A stretch of 64,000 nucleotides of DNA from Agarophyton chilense (lineage: Eukaryota; Rhodophyta; Florideophyceae; Gracilariales; Gracilariaceae): assembly GCA_030374765.1 (NCBI GenBank), contig JARGXX010000117.1:868001-932000 (forward strand). The letters are read 5' to 3'. Positions within the stretch are counted from its first letter, which is position 1. Every line of letters begins with the position of its first letter. The translations under genes and the position numbers were made by a program. This document shows, one piece after another, positions 19,185-29,430 of this stretch. A model generated the notes under the pieces. That model was not told where the DNA came from. It ran no database searches and was given only the letters and a program-made list of their open reading frames with translations.

Positions 19185-21382
19185 ATGACTGCGCCCACAG
19201 AGGAGCAGTCTCCATGCTCCGTGCCCTCCGATGCGGTTAGTGCCCCGTCCGCGGATGGCGACTCGTACTCCCCTCTCACCGTCTTCTTCACCGCCGCCTT
19301 CGCCACAGCCTGCGCCGCCATCCTCTCAATGCTGCTTCAGCGCCGACGCCCCCGCCCAAGCCCCAGACCCCACCCCCGCTCCAACGATCCCGCCCCGCTT
19401 GCAGCTCCTGCCATGTGCGCGTTGGCACGCGCCTGGATTTCTATCGACCCGGATCCTGAAACGCGCCAGCAGGTGCACCAAATGCTTTCCGACTATTTGC
19501 AGCACCCTTCGCGACCGACCCGACTCACTGCTGCGCTCGACACCTCAAACCGCCTGCGATTCGGCACCGCTGGCCTGCGTGCGCGCGTGGGAGCTGGGTA
19601 TGACCGTCTCAATTGCCTTGTGATACTCGCGGCCGCTCAGGCGTTGGCCAACGTTTCCAATCCTGTTTCGCGCGTCGTTGTAGTCGGACATGACGCGAGG
19701 GCGCAGTCCAGGAAGTTCGCAGTGTTGGTTGCGGATGTTTTTCGTCTGTTCGGTGCGCAGGTGAAGCTCTTTTCACGCCCTGTCCCTACTCCATGGGTTG
19801 CGTTTGCTGTTCGTCACTACGAGGCCGCCTTGGGTCTATGTGTAACTGCCAGTCACAATCCACCACAAGACAATGGGCTTAAAGTCTTCTGGAGTGATGG
19901 TGTCCAGATACGACCAGACATCGCGAACAAAGTGGAACTCATCCTTAAGGACTGCTCAAGACCCTGGCACAACTATTCTATATCGGATCAACAGCTTCCA
20001 CCTCTTCCTGATCCCTACCACGACGTAACAGAAAAATACTTCTCTGCCATAACCAGCGCTTTGTACAACCCCATTACTGATCCCAACCACCAAAAAATTG
20101 TTTACACAGCATTGCATGGCGTTGGCACTCCATTTGTCGCTGAGATCTTCCGTCGCTTTCAATTGCCGCCTTTCATTCCCGTTGAGGAGCAATGCGCACC
20201 AGATCCCAAATTCCCAACCGTTCCATTCCCAAATCCGGAGGAGAAGGGTGCCCTGGACCTAGCCATACGAACCGCCAAACGCAACAACGCCCGAATTATA
20301 ATCGCGAACGACCCAGACGCAGATCGTCTCGGAATTGCCGAGATTGCTCGCGACGGCTCTGTGCGAATATTCACAGGCGATGAAATAGCTGTTCTGCTCA
20401 CTGACTACTTGACCACACACTTGTACAAAAATCTGAGTCAGTGTGGTGTGGTCGCCAGCACCGTCTCCTCCAAGATTCTCGCATCTATGGCGAGAAAGCG
20501 AGGTTTTCATTTTCGAGAGGCGCTTACAGGTTTCAAATGGATAAACAAAGTTGCCCTTGACATGGAATTTGAGGGAATGACCTCAATTCTGGCGTATGAA
20601 GAGGCGCTCGGATACAATGTCACCAGAAACATTGTCTGTGACAAAGACGGCGTGTCTGCGGCCGCAGTCGTTGCTCAGATGGTAACGATGATCTACAGCG
20701 CCGGTGAAACTCTATCAGAACGGCTGCAAGAATCGATCACAGAATGCGGTAATCACATTTCGAGAAATGGTTATTACAAATTGACTGATTCTTCACCCAG
20801 CACTGCAGCAGTGTTTGAATCTGCGAGAAAAGGAGGATTACCGAGCACGTTGGCGGATGCGGTTGTGAACTCTGTAAGGGACCTCACTTGCGGAACTGAT
20901 AGCGCTGAATCAAACGGTATCGCTCGACTTCCTGGCGATACATCTACCCAGTTCATTACTTTTCGATGTTCTGGACCCAGTCGCAAAGGCGAAGATTGCC
21001 CCCTCGTAATCCATTTGAGAGGAAGTGGCACCGGTAAGTTGCGTAAATCCTTTTCCCGTAGGCATTCAAGGCCAACCTCCAATCGCCAAGAGGTAGCGCA
21101 CGAGCATGATTGCCAGAAACTCCATTCTTGTTTCCACACAGGTTGTTACACACGGTGTCTGGGGACATACTGACTTATGCCTCCGTATTAATCTTTTTTC
21201 ATTCACAATATCATGACATTCTCGATACGAATGTAGAACCCAAAATCAAGTACTATTCTGAGCTGCGAACAACGGCTAAGGAGCGCGACAGTGGGTCTGC
21301 GCAACGCTTCTTGAAAAAAGCGGTGCAAGATGCGGTGTCCAAGGTCCTACGCCCTTCCGAAAACAATCTTCACCACGGATAA
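19185..21382 (+). CDS. Phosphoglucomutase/phosphopentomutase (PGM2-type), two exons (19185..21033, 21237..21382)
   Basis: Spliced product of 664 aa of the alpha-D-phosphohexomutase superfamily. It carries FGTAGLRARVG, the phosphoserine loop TASHNPPQDNG (Ser223), the metal loop DPDADR (376-381), the sugar-binding EEALGY (472-477) and, only after splicing, the phosphate-binding RGSGTEPKIKYYSE. The FGTAGLR start and overall order point to the PGM2/PGM2L1 branch (phosphopentomutase or glucose-1,6-bisphosphate synthase) and not classical PGM1. An unusual N-terminal extension of about 80 residues contains a hydrophobic segment (about 29-48, LTVFFTAAFATACAAILSML) followed by an Arg/Pro-rich stretch, suggesting a membrane anchor or targeting signal. 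The start at 19185 is well placed; Met72 or Met77 is an alternative that would give a soluble enzyme. Convergent with ValRS (154 bp apart). Confidence 0.92.
21034..21236 (+). other. Spliceosomal intron in phosphohexomutase gene (203 nt)
   Basis: Donor ACCG|GTAAGT, acceptor AATGTAG|AACCC. Splicing rebuilds the codon for Glu in GSGTEPK (phase 1). Without splicing the protein runs into unrelated residues and stops at 21173. Candidate branch sites TACTGACT (about 21167) and TCATGAC lie upstream of the acceptor. Confidence 0.92.
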
Positions 21383-21536
21383 GTACCACATTAGTTTTTC
21401 ATTAAGAATCCACAAAGCGAGCAACATCAGATATGCTGGTTGCCTTAACGGCAAGGCGACTTACGGATACCCTTAAGAGTCCTGTTTTCAATTCAAGTGT
21501 AGATTTAGCATCACCATCACATTGAGTGGAGGATGT

Positions 21537-24530
21537 TTATTCAGCAGCAGCCAATTTCTGGATTTCTGCCAATCTGCTTGTGAGATTTGCTAGTTGAGCA
21601 TCTATTTCATCAGCCGTCATTCTGGTCTTGGCTACAACCGCAGGAGGTGCTTTTTTAGCAAACCCGGGAGCATTTAACCTTTTCTGGAGGCCTTCCAAAT
21701 CCTTTTGTAGTTTCTGAGATTGCTTCTCAAGCCTCTTTCGTTCTTTTTCAAAATCAATCATGTCTCGCATTGGGATAATTGCTTCTAGGTTATCAGCAAT
21801 GTAGAGGTGGAGCGCGTTATCGCCAGTTCCGGTATGAGAGGTTGAGATGTTCTGCCCCTCAGCAACCTCGATGGAGCATCTGGCTGGATCAACTTTTGTT
21901 AACAGAAACAGCATCCCTTTTTCCGCTTCAACGTCCGCTGCTGTGAGAGCATCGGTTCGAATTGTGATGGGTATTCTACGACCGTGATCGACCTGATACT
22001 CTGCTCTAGCATTCCTAATGTAGCGAACAAGAGCTTGCATTTTCTCGAACCGCTGAATGGCTTCATGATCAACAGCGCCACCAGATGGCCACTCAGCAAT
22101 GATGAGAGCCTTCTCATGACTACCTTCTCTTGGGAAGCGATGCCAAATTGCTTCAGTGACAAATGGCATAAATGGATGTAGAAGGCGTAGACAAGTATCC
22201 ATGACGTAGACAAGTGTTGCACGAGTTTGTTCGGCGGCAACAGCATCTTTGGCGAAGAACCTCGTCTTTGATGTTTCGACGTACCAATCTGCGAACTCAT
22301 CCCACAAGAACTCGTAGATCTGACGACCGGCATCTCCGAATGTAAGCGATTCCAAGCCACTTGTGACGGCTTCAACAAGTAGATGTAGCTTGGACAAGAT
22401 ATACCGTTCTGGCAAAGGCAAATTGGATATTGAATCTCCGAAGTTGGAAACAGCCAAGGTTGCAAGTTGCTTTCGTTCTTCAGTGGAAATCGAATTCAAA
22501 TTGCCAAGAATAAACCGAGAGGCGTTCCATAGCTTGTTCGCAAAGTTGCGGTTCGACTCAATCTTTTCATTAGATAGTGGTATATCTTGCCCAGGAGTGC
22601 TTCCTGTGACGAGAGTGTAACGTAGTGCATCCGTGCCATAAGATGTAATTACATCAAGGGGGTCAATAACATTCCCAACTGTCTTGCTCATTTTCCTCCC
22701 GTACCGATCACGGACTAAACCATGCAAATATACAGTATGGAAGGGAATTTCATCTGTCAGCCATAGACTCAGCATTATCATTCTTGCAACCCAGAAAAAC
22801 AAGATGTCGTATCCGGTTTCCATGATAGAGCCAGGAAAGAATGTCTTCAGGTCCATGGCCTCATTGTCTGGCCATCCCATGGTTGAGAACGGCCATAAAC
22901 CTGAAGAAAACCATGTATCAAGCACATCTGTTTCTTGGTTAAGTGTAACAGCTTCTCCACTATACTTTTCGGAAGCAATCAATCGAGCTTCGTTCTCGTT
23001 TATCGCCACAATGTATTCGTCTGGGTATTCGTCAACATACCACACCGGTATACGATGTCCCCACCACAGCTGACGCGACACACACCAGTCTCGAATGTCT
23101 TCGAGCCAGTTGAAGTAAACTTTTTCAAATCTTTGTGGTTCGATAGTGATCTCACCCTCCCTTACTTTACGCACAGCTTTCTCTGCCAGGGCTTGCATTT
23201 TGATGAACCATTGGGTAGACACCAATGGTTCAACAACTTCGCCTCCACGTTGGCTCCTTGGCACGCGGTTGACATGCTCTTCTACCTTTATGACAAGTTC
23301 GTCCTCACCCATGGCTTCCCAAACCTTCTTTCTGGCTTCAAATCTTTCCAAACCTTCAAATTGCCCCCCATTAGAATTTATGGTCGCATCTTTGTTCATG
23401 ATGTTGATGATAGGAAGACCATGCTTTTTGCCCAGTTCGTAATCATTATGGTCGTGGCCAGGAGTTATTTTCAAAGCACCGGTTCCGAATTCGCGATCGA
23501 CGTATGTATCGGTTATTATAGGAATCTCTCTACCAAGCACTGGAACTTTCACGGTCTTGCCGACATATTGGCTATATCTTTTGTCTTCAGGATGAACACA
23601 AACGGCTGTGTCGCCAAGAATGGTTTCTGGACGGGTTGTCGCAACAGGGATGAAGCCACTTCCATCAGTTAAGGGATATTGAAAATAGTACAGTTTGCCA
23701 TTCTCTTCAGAAAACTCAACTTCTAAATCACTAACAGCTGTGCGAAGCTTCGGACTCCAGTTTACCATGTAACTCCCTTTATAAATCAAGCCTTGGTCAT
23801 GTAGACGTTTGAAAGCTTCTGCTACAGCGGCAGACATATGATCTTCAAGAGTAAAACGCGAACGATCCCAATCACAGCTAGCGCCCAGTCTTCGCATCTG
23901 CACGTTGATGTAGTTGCCTTTATCTTCCTTCCATTTCCAAACACGCTCCAAAAACTTGTCTCTTCCCAATTCATCACGCGTGATGCCATCCTTTGCAAGT
24001 TCCTTCTCAACGACAAGCTGTGTGGCAATACCAGCATGATCAGTACCAGGCAACCACAGCGTTGGTCTACCTCGCATTCGGTGATAACGCGTCAGTATGT
24101 CTTCAACAGTGGCAAACATGGCATGTCCCATGTGCAAACCACCAGTTACATTTGGCGGTGGCATACATATAGTAAATGGGTCCTTTCCATTCGGGGAGCA
24201 TGGTTTGAACAATCCAGCAGACTCCCACCATTGGTATAACACCTGTTCAAATTGTTGCGGTTCGTAGCGAGGAGGCATTTCGCGCTGAGGACGTAGTTCT
24301 TGTGGAAGGGGTGGCAACGGCTCAGATTGGGATGGAGCATAACCTGGTTTGGACGAAGGAGCGGCAGAAGTCTGAGTTATAGCACACAATGTGTGAGAAT
24401 ATCGCGATGCAGTGGTCTTTCGGTCGATAGGAATATAGAAACGAAACCTATAGGATCTTATCAGAGGAAGGGGGCCAGCTCGTAGAAAACGAGGTGCCCA
24501 TGGTGTAACAAAAGCAGTGTTGGAAAGCAT
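21537..24530 (-). CDS. VARS: Valyl-tRNA synthetase, organelle-targeted (bacterial type)
   Basis: 997 aa. Class I synthetase with HMGH (133-136, PPPNVTGGLHMGHAM), the CP1 editing domain, DVLDTWFSSGLWP, KMSKT at 613-617 (the usual KMSKS with Thr last, then GNVIDPLD), an anticodon-binding helical domain (WDEFADWYVE) and the C-terminal coiled-coil arm typical of ValRS (EKERKRLEKQSQKLQKDLEG). It charges tRNA-Val with valine and edits mischarged Thr. The first about 85 residues are basic, Ser/Thr-rich and lack homology-type motifs, as expected for a plastid and/or mitochondrial transit peptide. The compact bacterial-like organisation suits an organellar or dual-targeted enzyme. No introns. The ATG at 24530 is the first plausible start. 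Confidence 0.96.
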   Translation of the reverse strand: MLSNTAFVTPWAPRFLRAGPLPLIRSYRFRFYIPIDRKTTASRYSHTLCAITQTSAAPSSKPGYAPSQSEPLPPLPQELRPQREMPPRYEPQQFEQVLYQWWESAGLFKPCSPNGKDPFTICMPPPNVTGGLHMGHAMFATVEDILTRYHRMRGRPTLWLPGTDHAGIATQLVVEKELAKDGITRDELGRDKFLERVWKWKEDKGNYINVQMRRLGASCDWDRSRFTLEDHMSAAVAEAFKRLHDQGLIYKGSYMVNWSPKLRTAVSDLEVEFSEENGKLYYFQYPLTDGSGFIPVATTRPETILGDTAVCVHPEDKRYSQYVGKTVKVPVLGREIPIITDTYVDREFGTGALKITPGHDHNDYELGKKHGLPIINIMNKDATINSNGGQFEGLERFEARKKVWEAMGEDELVIKVEEHVNRVPRSQRGGEVVEPLVSTQWFIKMQALAEKAVRKVREGEITIEPQRFEKVYFNWLEDIRDWCVSRQLWWGHRIPVWYVDEYPDEYIVAINENEARLIASEKYSGEAVTLNQETDVLDTWFSSGLWPFSTMGWPDNEAMDLKTFFPGSIMETGYDILFFWVARMIMLSLWLTDEIPFHTVYLHGLVRDRYGRKMSKTVGNVIDPLDVITSYGTDALRYTLVTGSTPGQDIPLSNEKIESNRNFANKLWNASRFILGNLNSISTEERKQLATLAVSNFGDSISNLPLPERYILSKLHLLVEAVTSGLESLTFGDAGRQIYEFLWDEFADWYVETSKTRFFAKDAVAAEQTRATLVYVMDTCLRLLHPFMPFVTEAIWHRFPREGSHEKALIIAEWPSGGAVDHEAIQRFEKMQALVRYIRNARAEYQVDHGRRIPITIRTDALTAADVEAEKGMLFLLTKVDPARCSIEVAEGQNISTSHTGTGDNALHLYIADNLEAIIPMRDMIDFEKERKRLEKQSQKLQKDLEGLQKRLNAPGFAKKAPPAVVAKTRMTADEIDAQLANLTSRLAEIQKLAAAE

Positions 24531-25107
24531 GAGACCTCTGACTCTTTAAGTTTGTCGGAGGTCGAACTGAGGAAAAGGAGTTACTGCTCTTCTCAGACTC
24601 CTTTTATGATGAATTTCACCAATTGCGTTCCCGTTCACCTGGTCAAATTGAAGTGTTGGTGTTCTTAACGGGTCATTGACCTCATTTCTTCTACCTAGCT
24701 CGATGGTATCTCCGTTCATTAGTCGTGCAGCAATTGTGGCCAGTTTCTTATCGCGAGCACCCGCCACGTACGACAAGTGTGCGCTTGCCACGGGGCATCT
24801 GGCGAGATTGTGCCAAGCTCTTCTCTGACAGACAGAGGGCCAAAGCTATAGAGGACCTCGCCTCCCGCTACGTCTAGCTAGAGATATTGTAGGGTAAGGA
24901 TTGAACAATACAAACATTTCTTTGCACAAGCCTTTCCATTTTTCAAAGCGCGTAGCTCATCCCAGTACAGAGAACTATAGTAGAGGAATCAAAGGAGTGC
25001 CAAAGAATCAAGGACACTGCCTGAACTTAGCTCCAGCCAGTCATTCCTTGTCGTTCTTCTCAGGAAACGTTACTTACCCAGTTTGCTTCATCTCGTTGCC
25101 GATATTC
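24531..25107. promoter_or_regulatory. Divergent region, ValRS / phycobilin lyase
   Basis: 577 bp between the ValRS start and the lyase start chosen here. A frame is open upstream of the lyase from 24901, but the sequence there does not look like a transit peptide. No other gene supported. Confidence 0.4.
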
Positions 25108-26223
25108 ATGGCTTTTGTTTCACAGACTGCTTTCCTTCGTCCGTCCAATCTCGTTCGGGCCTCACGGAAGGATGTGAGACCCAGCAAATCCAAAGCATGT
25201 ACGGTCCGCCGCTCCAAAATAATAGCATCCGACGAGACAAGCGCGCCCGAGATAAAGATCAAATCTGCTGATGGCATGGAATTCTTTCGCCACAGGGAAG
25301 GAAGTTGGGACTCGTGGCGTGTTACTCATCATTTAGCTTTCCGCAGGTCGGAATCAGGTGAATCCAGAATTCAGATGCAATGTTTGGAAAACACCGACGA
25401 ACGTATTGTTTCACTTTGCAAAGATTGGGAGGTCGACCCGGAAAGAGCTCAGGGAGGCTGTTATGTCACATGGACTGCTACAATGGCATGGGATCAAGAA
25501 GGGGAGAATCACGAAGGATCAACAGTTTTTGCCTTGATTCCGGACGAAGACGACAATCGTAAGGGTAGAATTCTTCGCGACAGGGGATACGCTGAAATTG
25601 TGCCCATCACGGGTACATTCTTTCTCGATGAACACGATGCGCTTAACCTTATTACTCCATACGAAGGTGGTGAAGTTGTCGAAAAATTCTCATTTGACGG
25701 GCCGAATGTGGTGAATCGTATGTCAACTGTGCGTCGATTTGGTGGCTTTAGCACAGCTACATTTTCTACGGAAACGCGTTTGGAAGACAACAAGACAGAG
25801 AAGGAAGATGAAGAATTGGATGTAATTGCATTATTGAACGAAATGTCTTTCTCCAATGTAGGCGTAAGCAGAGATTCGATTTCTAACGAGTCAAAAATTA
25901 ACAAATCACAGTTTGTTGGAGGCAGATGGGGTACTATCAATTCATCTTCGAAGCCGTCGTCAAACAGTGCCTTTGGTTCTGGTTTCGTTTCAAAGACTTC
26001 TTCGAAGGGTACGGAAAAGCCTTCAGTAAACAGCGCCTTCGGCTCTGGTTTCGGCAGCTCTTCCACCTCGGAGACAGAGAAACCTGCTGTTGATATGAAC
26101 GGCGTTTCCAAGAAGAGTATAGATGCTGCCACAGATTACGGCATTGATCTTTCGAAAGTTCCACCCAGTATGCGTCAAGATTTCGCAGAAAGTTTTGACA
26201 AAGATCCCAAGAAATCCACCTAA
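25108..26223 (+). CDS. CpcS/CpeS-type phycobiliprotein chromophore lyase with C-terminal extension
   Basis: 371 aa from the ATG at 25108. The N-terminus MAFVSQTAFLRPSNLVRAS is typical of red-lineage plastid transit peptides (Phe near the start, basic, Ser-rich). Residues 57-225 match the CpcS/CpeS beta-barrel lyases: FFRHREGSWDSWRVTHHLAF, a central beta region (CYVTWTATMAWD), ALIPD, and SFDGPNVVNRMSTVRRFGGF with STATFSTETR. These enzymes attach phycobilins to cysteines of phycobiliproteins in the plastid. Beyond residue 230 is a family-atypical tail of about 140 residues with two 12-residue repeats (KPSSNSAFGSGF at 282-293, KPSVNSAFGSGF at 304-315). CpcS and CpeS cannot be told apart by eye. 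The upstream open frame to 24901 is probably 5' UTR. Convergent with LSm2, 72 bp apart. Confidence 0.9.
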   Translation: MAFVSQTAFLRPSNLVRASRKDVRPSKSKACTVRRSKIIASDETSAPEIKIKSADGMEFFRHREGSWDSWRVTHHLAFRRSESGESRIQMQCLENTDERIVSLCKDWEVDPERAQGGCYVTWTATMAWDQEGENHEGSTVFALIPDEDDNRKGRILRDRGYAEIVPITGTFFLDEHDALNLITPYEGGEVVEKFSFDGPNVVNRMSTVRRFGGFSTATFSTETRLEDNKTEKEDEELDVIALLNEMSFSNVGVSRDSISNESKINKSQFVGGRWGTINSSSKPSSNSAFGSGFVSKTSSKGTEKPSVNSAFGSGFGSSSTSETEKPAVDMNGVSKKSIDAATDYGIDLSKVPPSMRQDFAESFDKDPKKST

Positions 26224-26295
26224 GACAACCGTAAAGTGTTCCTTCTAGGGGCGATTGTGTGTAGAAAGTCGGCAGTAAAGCTTTGAACAGTCTGA

Positions 26296-26589
26296 TTATG
26301 GTGCGTTTCGACCTTCGCGATACTCGCGTCGAGTGGCGTCCTGCAGCAAGCCAACGTCCACGTCACTCGGGTTCATGTGAATGTAACGCACCACGGATCC
26401 ACGAATGAAAACAGAGCTCACGCTAAGAAGATGGGGGTGTTTGTCTCCGTTAAGAACCTGTACTTGCTGCAGCTTGCAATTCAGATATTGGTCAACGCTG
26501 TGCAAGACTCCCTTGATCAAGAGATCATTTTTCAACTCTATTGTCACGGTTTTGGTTTCTAGTGTCTTGAAGAAAGAAAAGAAGAGCAT
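26296..26589 (-). CDS. LSM2: U6 snRNA-associated Sm-like protein LSm2
   Basis: 97 aa, full length for LSm2 (about 95 in other eukaryotes). Sm1 motif: VTIELKNDLLIKGVLHSVDQYLNCKL. Sm2 motif: SVFIRGSVVRYIHM. The N-terminus MLFFSFFKTLETK and the tail DVGLLQDATRREYREG are specific to LSm2. It is a ring subunit of LSm2-8 (U6 snRNA, splicing) and LSm1-7 (mRNA decay). A single exon. The presence of a splicing factor fits the few introns found here. Confidence 0.97.
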   Translation of the reverse strand: MLFFSFFKTLETKTVTIELKNDLLIKGVLHSVDQYLNCKLQQVQVLNGDKHPHLLSVSSVFIRGSVVRYIHMNPSDVDVGLLQDATRREYREGRNAP

Positions 26590-26946
26590 GTCTGGAGGCT
26601 ATACTCGCAGCACTGACGACCACCAGATTTGTTTAAGCGCGCTGGTACCACAAGAGACGCTATGCTTCCGTACCCCACGACAACGGAAGATCTGAAAAGA
26701 TGCGATCAACATTTTAAATTGACAAGAATATAAAAAGAAATTCTACCCTTCGTACATGGCAGAGTTTAGCCTAGCTCAGCACGTCTCCCGAGGAGGACCA
26801 CCTACAGCGGCTGCATGCAGAAATAGCCAAATCGCCGCCTGGTCAAATATCAGCCAATAACACGGCTGCATTTTTGAGAGGTGCAGAACCACTAGCAAAA
26901 GCAAAATTTTGTAAGTGCAAACTTCACGCGTAAGTTGTGCGTAAAG
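26590..26946. other. Upstream region of LSm2
   Basis: Short leader/promoter sequence followed by unremarkable DNA up to the TA that flanks the transposon. No gene seen. Confidence 0.4.
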
Positions 26947-26948
26947 TA

Positions 26949-26974
26949 CACCCAGTAACTGCAATTAATGTGGG
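26949..26974 (+). repeat. Left terminal inverted repeat
   Basis: Begins CACCCAGTAACTGCAATT and ends TGTGGG; one mismatch to the right end. Confidence 0.92.
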
Positions 26975-27157
26975 TCACATTAATTACGGTAAGATATATC
27001 ATCTCCTAGAAACCACTATTATGGTGGGCCACTCGTTCACTTGCACCACATTATTTAAGGTGCAAAGGCAAATAATGTGGGCCACATTAAATTTTTAAGA
27101 CCCAAATAACGTGGGTATCGTTTCACTCTGTCTCCCGAATCAGTCGCTACATCGCAT

Positions 27158-28842
27158 TTACGTCACCACTTTACCATCAAAGTGATCTCGGTGTTTCGCC
27201 ACAATTTCTTGAAGCTTGGGGAAAAGCTGGCGCTCCTCCCATATCCCGTTCACATTCAATGACAGACCTGTCCTCATCATTGCCTTCCGAGCGTACGTTA
27301 ACCCATCAACATCTCTTTGGCGATTGACATCACGAACAGCAAGCAATGCTAACCTCAAAAAGTACGCTTTTCTAAAATTCTTCAGTTTTCCTGATGCCCC
27401 TCAAGCCTCCTGTGCAATATTGTTCATCTTGTAGTTCTCCCATCTCGTATTCCAAGCATTCCTTAATTTTTGAATGACAAACGAATCGGCCGGTTGTGCA
27501 AGATGTGTTGCACTGGGAGGAAAGTATCTTATCCCAGTTTGAATGTTTTCCAGCGTTTCCGCAAGAGCGATTGTGAGATTGTGGCCACTTCAATTGTCTA
27601 CAAACAAAGTTCTTTTTCGATTGTGGGGTAGTCTCGAAATAACTTTCTGTTCTCCCAGTCACTGCGTCATTACAACTGTGTCCATCCAGCCCTTTGGTCC
27701 GCTCCGGTACGAAACATAAGGCACGTCATCTGGGACACCCTTGATAAGATAACTGCGGTTTTTGTTCTGGAATACCATGAAGACTAGTTCTATCCTTGCG
27801 TTACGTCCTCCACTGATTCTGACCACCATTGTCATTCCCTCCCCACCAGACACGACATCGGAGTACTTTACCTCCTTTTCCCCACAAAAGCCTAGAGTTC
27901 TTCCGTTGTCCATGTTTATCACGAAATGTGTTTCGTCTACATTCTCCACATCGTCTTCATTTAGCTGTCCGCTGCGGAAAGCTCTGCAAAGCTTTCCGAG
28001 ATGAAAAGCGACCTCTTTATGAATCATTTCTTCCTTCTGTGGTGATAAACGATTCTTTCCTGTTTGGGCCCTGCTAACAATTCGATACTTGTCCATGAAG
28101 TTTTGGATCCACCGTCGCGTGATATGTTTGCATACGGGTCTGTTATCGGAAGGCTCGAGCAAAACTTGTGGTAACTCTGATTTTCCGAAGTGGAAATCAA
28201 CTGCAGTGCAAGGTTTTGTAGAGTCCTCCAATTGAATTTGACACCCAACTTCCGAAGGCGATCGAATTCTGCGAGCATGTCCAAATGTATCGCATTGACC
28301 CACAATCTCGTTTTCCGTCCTCTCCCGCACAATGCCTTGAGATTTACCCTTTTCAAACCTTGGTATGTTCCTCTGGTTTTTGATTTAGTCACACCGGAAG
28401 ATTGCATAGTCCCATCTTCGTTAGTGTACTGTGCTCTTGAGCGCCAAAGGCGGCTGGCCTTTTGCAGATTGGCCTTCTGGGAGCTGCGAAACAAACGCTC
28501 AAAACGTATCACTGCTTTTGATATAATTTGTCGTGAACTATTTATGTTTGACTCGTTTATCATCCAGGCAACAACTTTGGCGCGATCAGCGATGGTGAGC
28601 ACATTATGGACTGTTCTCTTCACGAGTGTGCTGGCTTGTTCAACGGGTGAACTTGTAGTTTGGTTAGGGATGTTAACCGGTGTTTCAATTTGTGCGGAGA
28701 GTTGGTTTTGGTCGTCGTTGACTGCGATTCGTCGCTGTACACTACGTTGAAATGCTGCGACGATTGGTGATCCACTCGTAAACACTGACATTTGGGGAGA
28801 AAGAGATAAGTGTTGGGAGGAGTCGATGGGTATATCAGTCAC
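27158..28842 (-). pseudogene. DDE_1 (pogo-like) transposase, frameshifted with three TGA stops
   Basis: About 560 codons. The N-terminal half (28842 to about 28170) includes a helix-turn-helix region (LTIADRAKVVAWMINES...SRQIISKAVIRFERLF). A frameshift lies at about 28140-28200. The second frame then carries the rest: CKHITRRWIQNFMDKYRIVSR, the catalytic VDETHF, LFVDN-stop-SGHN and QPADSF, giving a D-D-36-D arrangement as in pogo/DDE_1 transposases. Three in-frame TGA codons interrupt it: before LGEQK (27659-27661), after LFVDN, and after NNIAQEA. The copy cannot make an active transposase. Ends at 27158. Confidence 0.85.
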
Positions 28843-29044
28843 AGGAGAATCAGAACTGGCAATCGTGTGCTTTATTGAACCGTTCGCATGACTTTCGCGC
28901 CTTTTTCTGAGCAGTTGAATTTCTTGTTGAACGTCTCACATGTGGCACCTACGGTTCAGCCCACATTAATTTCGTCACGACCAGGTTTTCTTGCACCTTT
29001 AATAACGTGGGCCACAATAAATCTGTTACCACACTATTTGTGCA

Positions 29045-29070
29045 CCCACATTAAATGCAGTTACTGGGTG
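29045..29070 (-). repeat. Right terminal inverted repeat
   Basis: Reverse complement of the left end apart from one base; followed by the TA duplication. Confidence 0.92.
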
Positions 29071-29235
29071 TAGTCGATTTTCCCGTGCGACCATACGGTG
29101 TTAACTTTCGCGAACTGTACGAAAGATAGGTCTAAGTGTTACAAATCTCAAAAATTTTAAAAACTCCTGTGTGACAAGAACTTTGAGTCATTATTTATTT
29201 CAAGCAATTTTGATTTTACAAACCACGGATATCTG

Positions 29236-29430
29236 TGTTAATATCCGTGCGGCTCATGCAAGGAGAAGGCACAGCACAACACACGAATCATTACGTGTGT
29301 GATGCGCTGAGCTCCATAGCTTGCACTGAAACAAATGAAATGTACAGCCACCAACGATGGTGATACCCACCACCATGAGGCATGCAAAGACAATGAGACG
29401 CTCCAGCGCTCCAATCCCAACATAATAGCA
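29236..29430 (+). repeat. Copia 5' LTR (195 bp)
   Basis: TG...CA ends; clearly similar to 34941-35134 along its length, including CACACG-ATCA-TACGTGTG, ATAGCTTGCACTGAAA and GAGACGCT-CAGCGCT, but with many substitutions, which indicates an old insertion. Confidence 0.85.

Larger units (their letters stand above)
26949..29070 (-). mobile_element. pogo/Tc1-mariner-type DNA transposon, 2122 bp, TA duplication
   Basis: Both ends carry the same inverted sequence starting CACCCAGTAACTGCA (25 of 26 bases identical), and each end is flanked by TA (26947-26948 and 29071-29072), the target duplication of Tc1/mariner elements. Inside each end are further copies of an AATGTGGG-CC-CACATT motif (e.g. about 26968-26986, 27074-27092, 28958-28968, 29005-29018), likely transposase-binding sites. 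The only long coding remnant is a DDE_1-type transposase on the minus strand. Confidence 0.9.

Noticed and set aside
24901..25107. N-terminal extension of the phycobilin lyase
   Set aside because: The internal Met at 25108 starts a textbook plastid leader; the upstream part is not leader-like.
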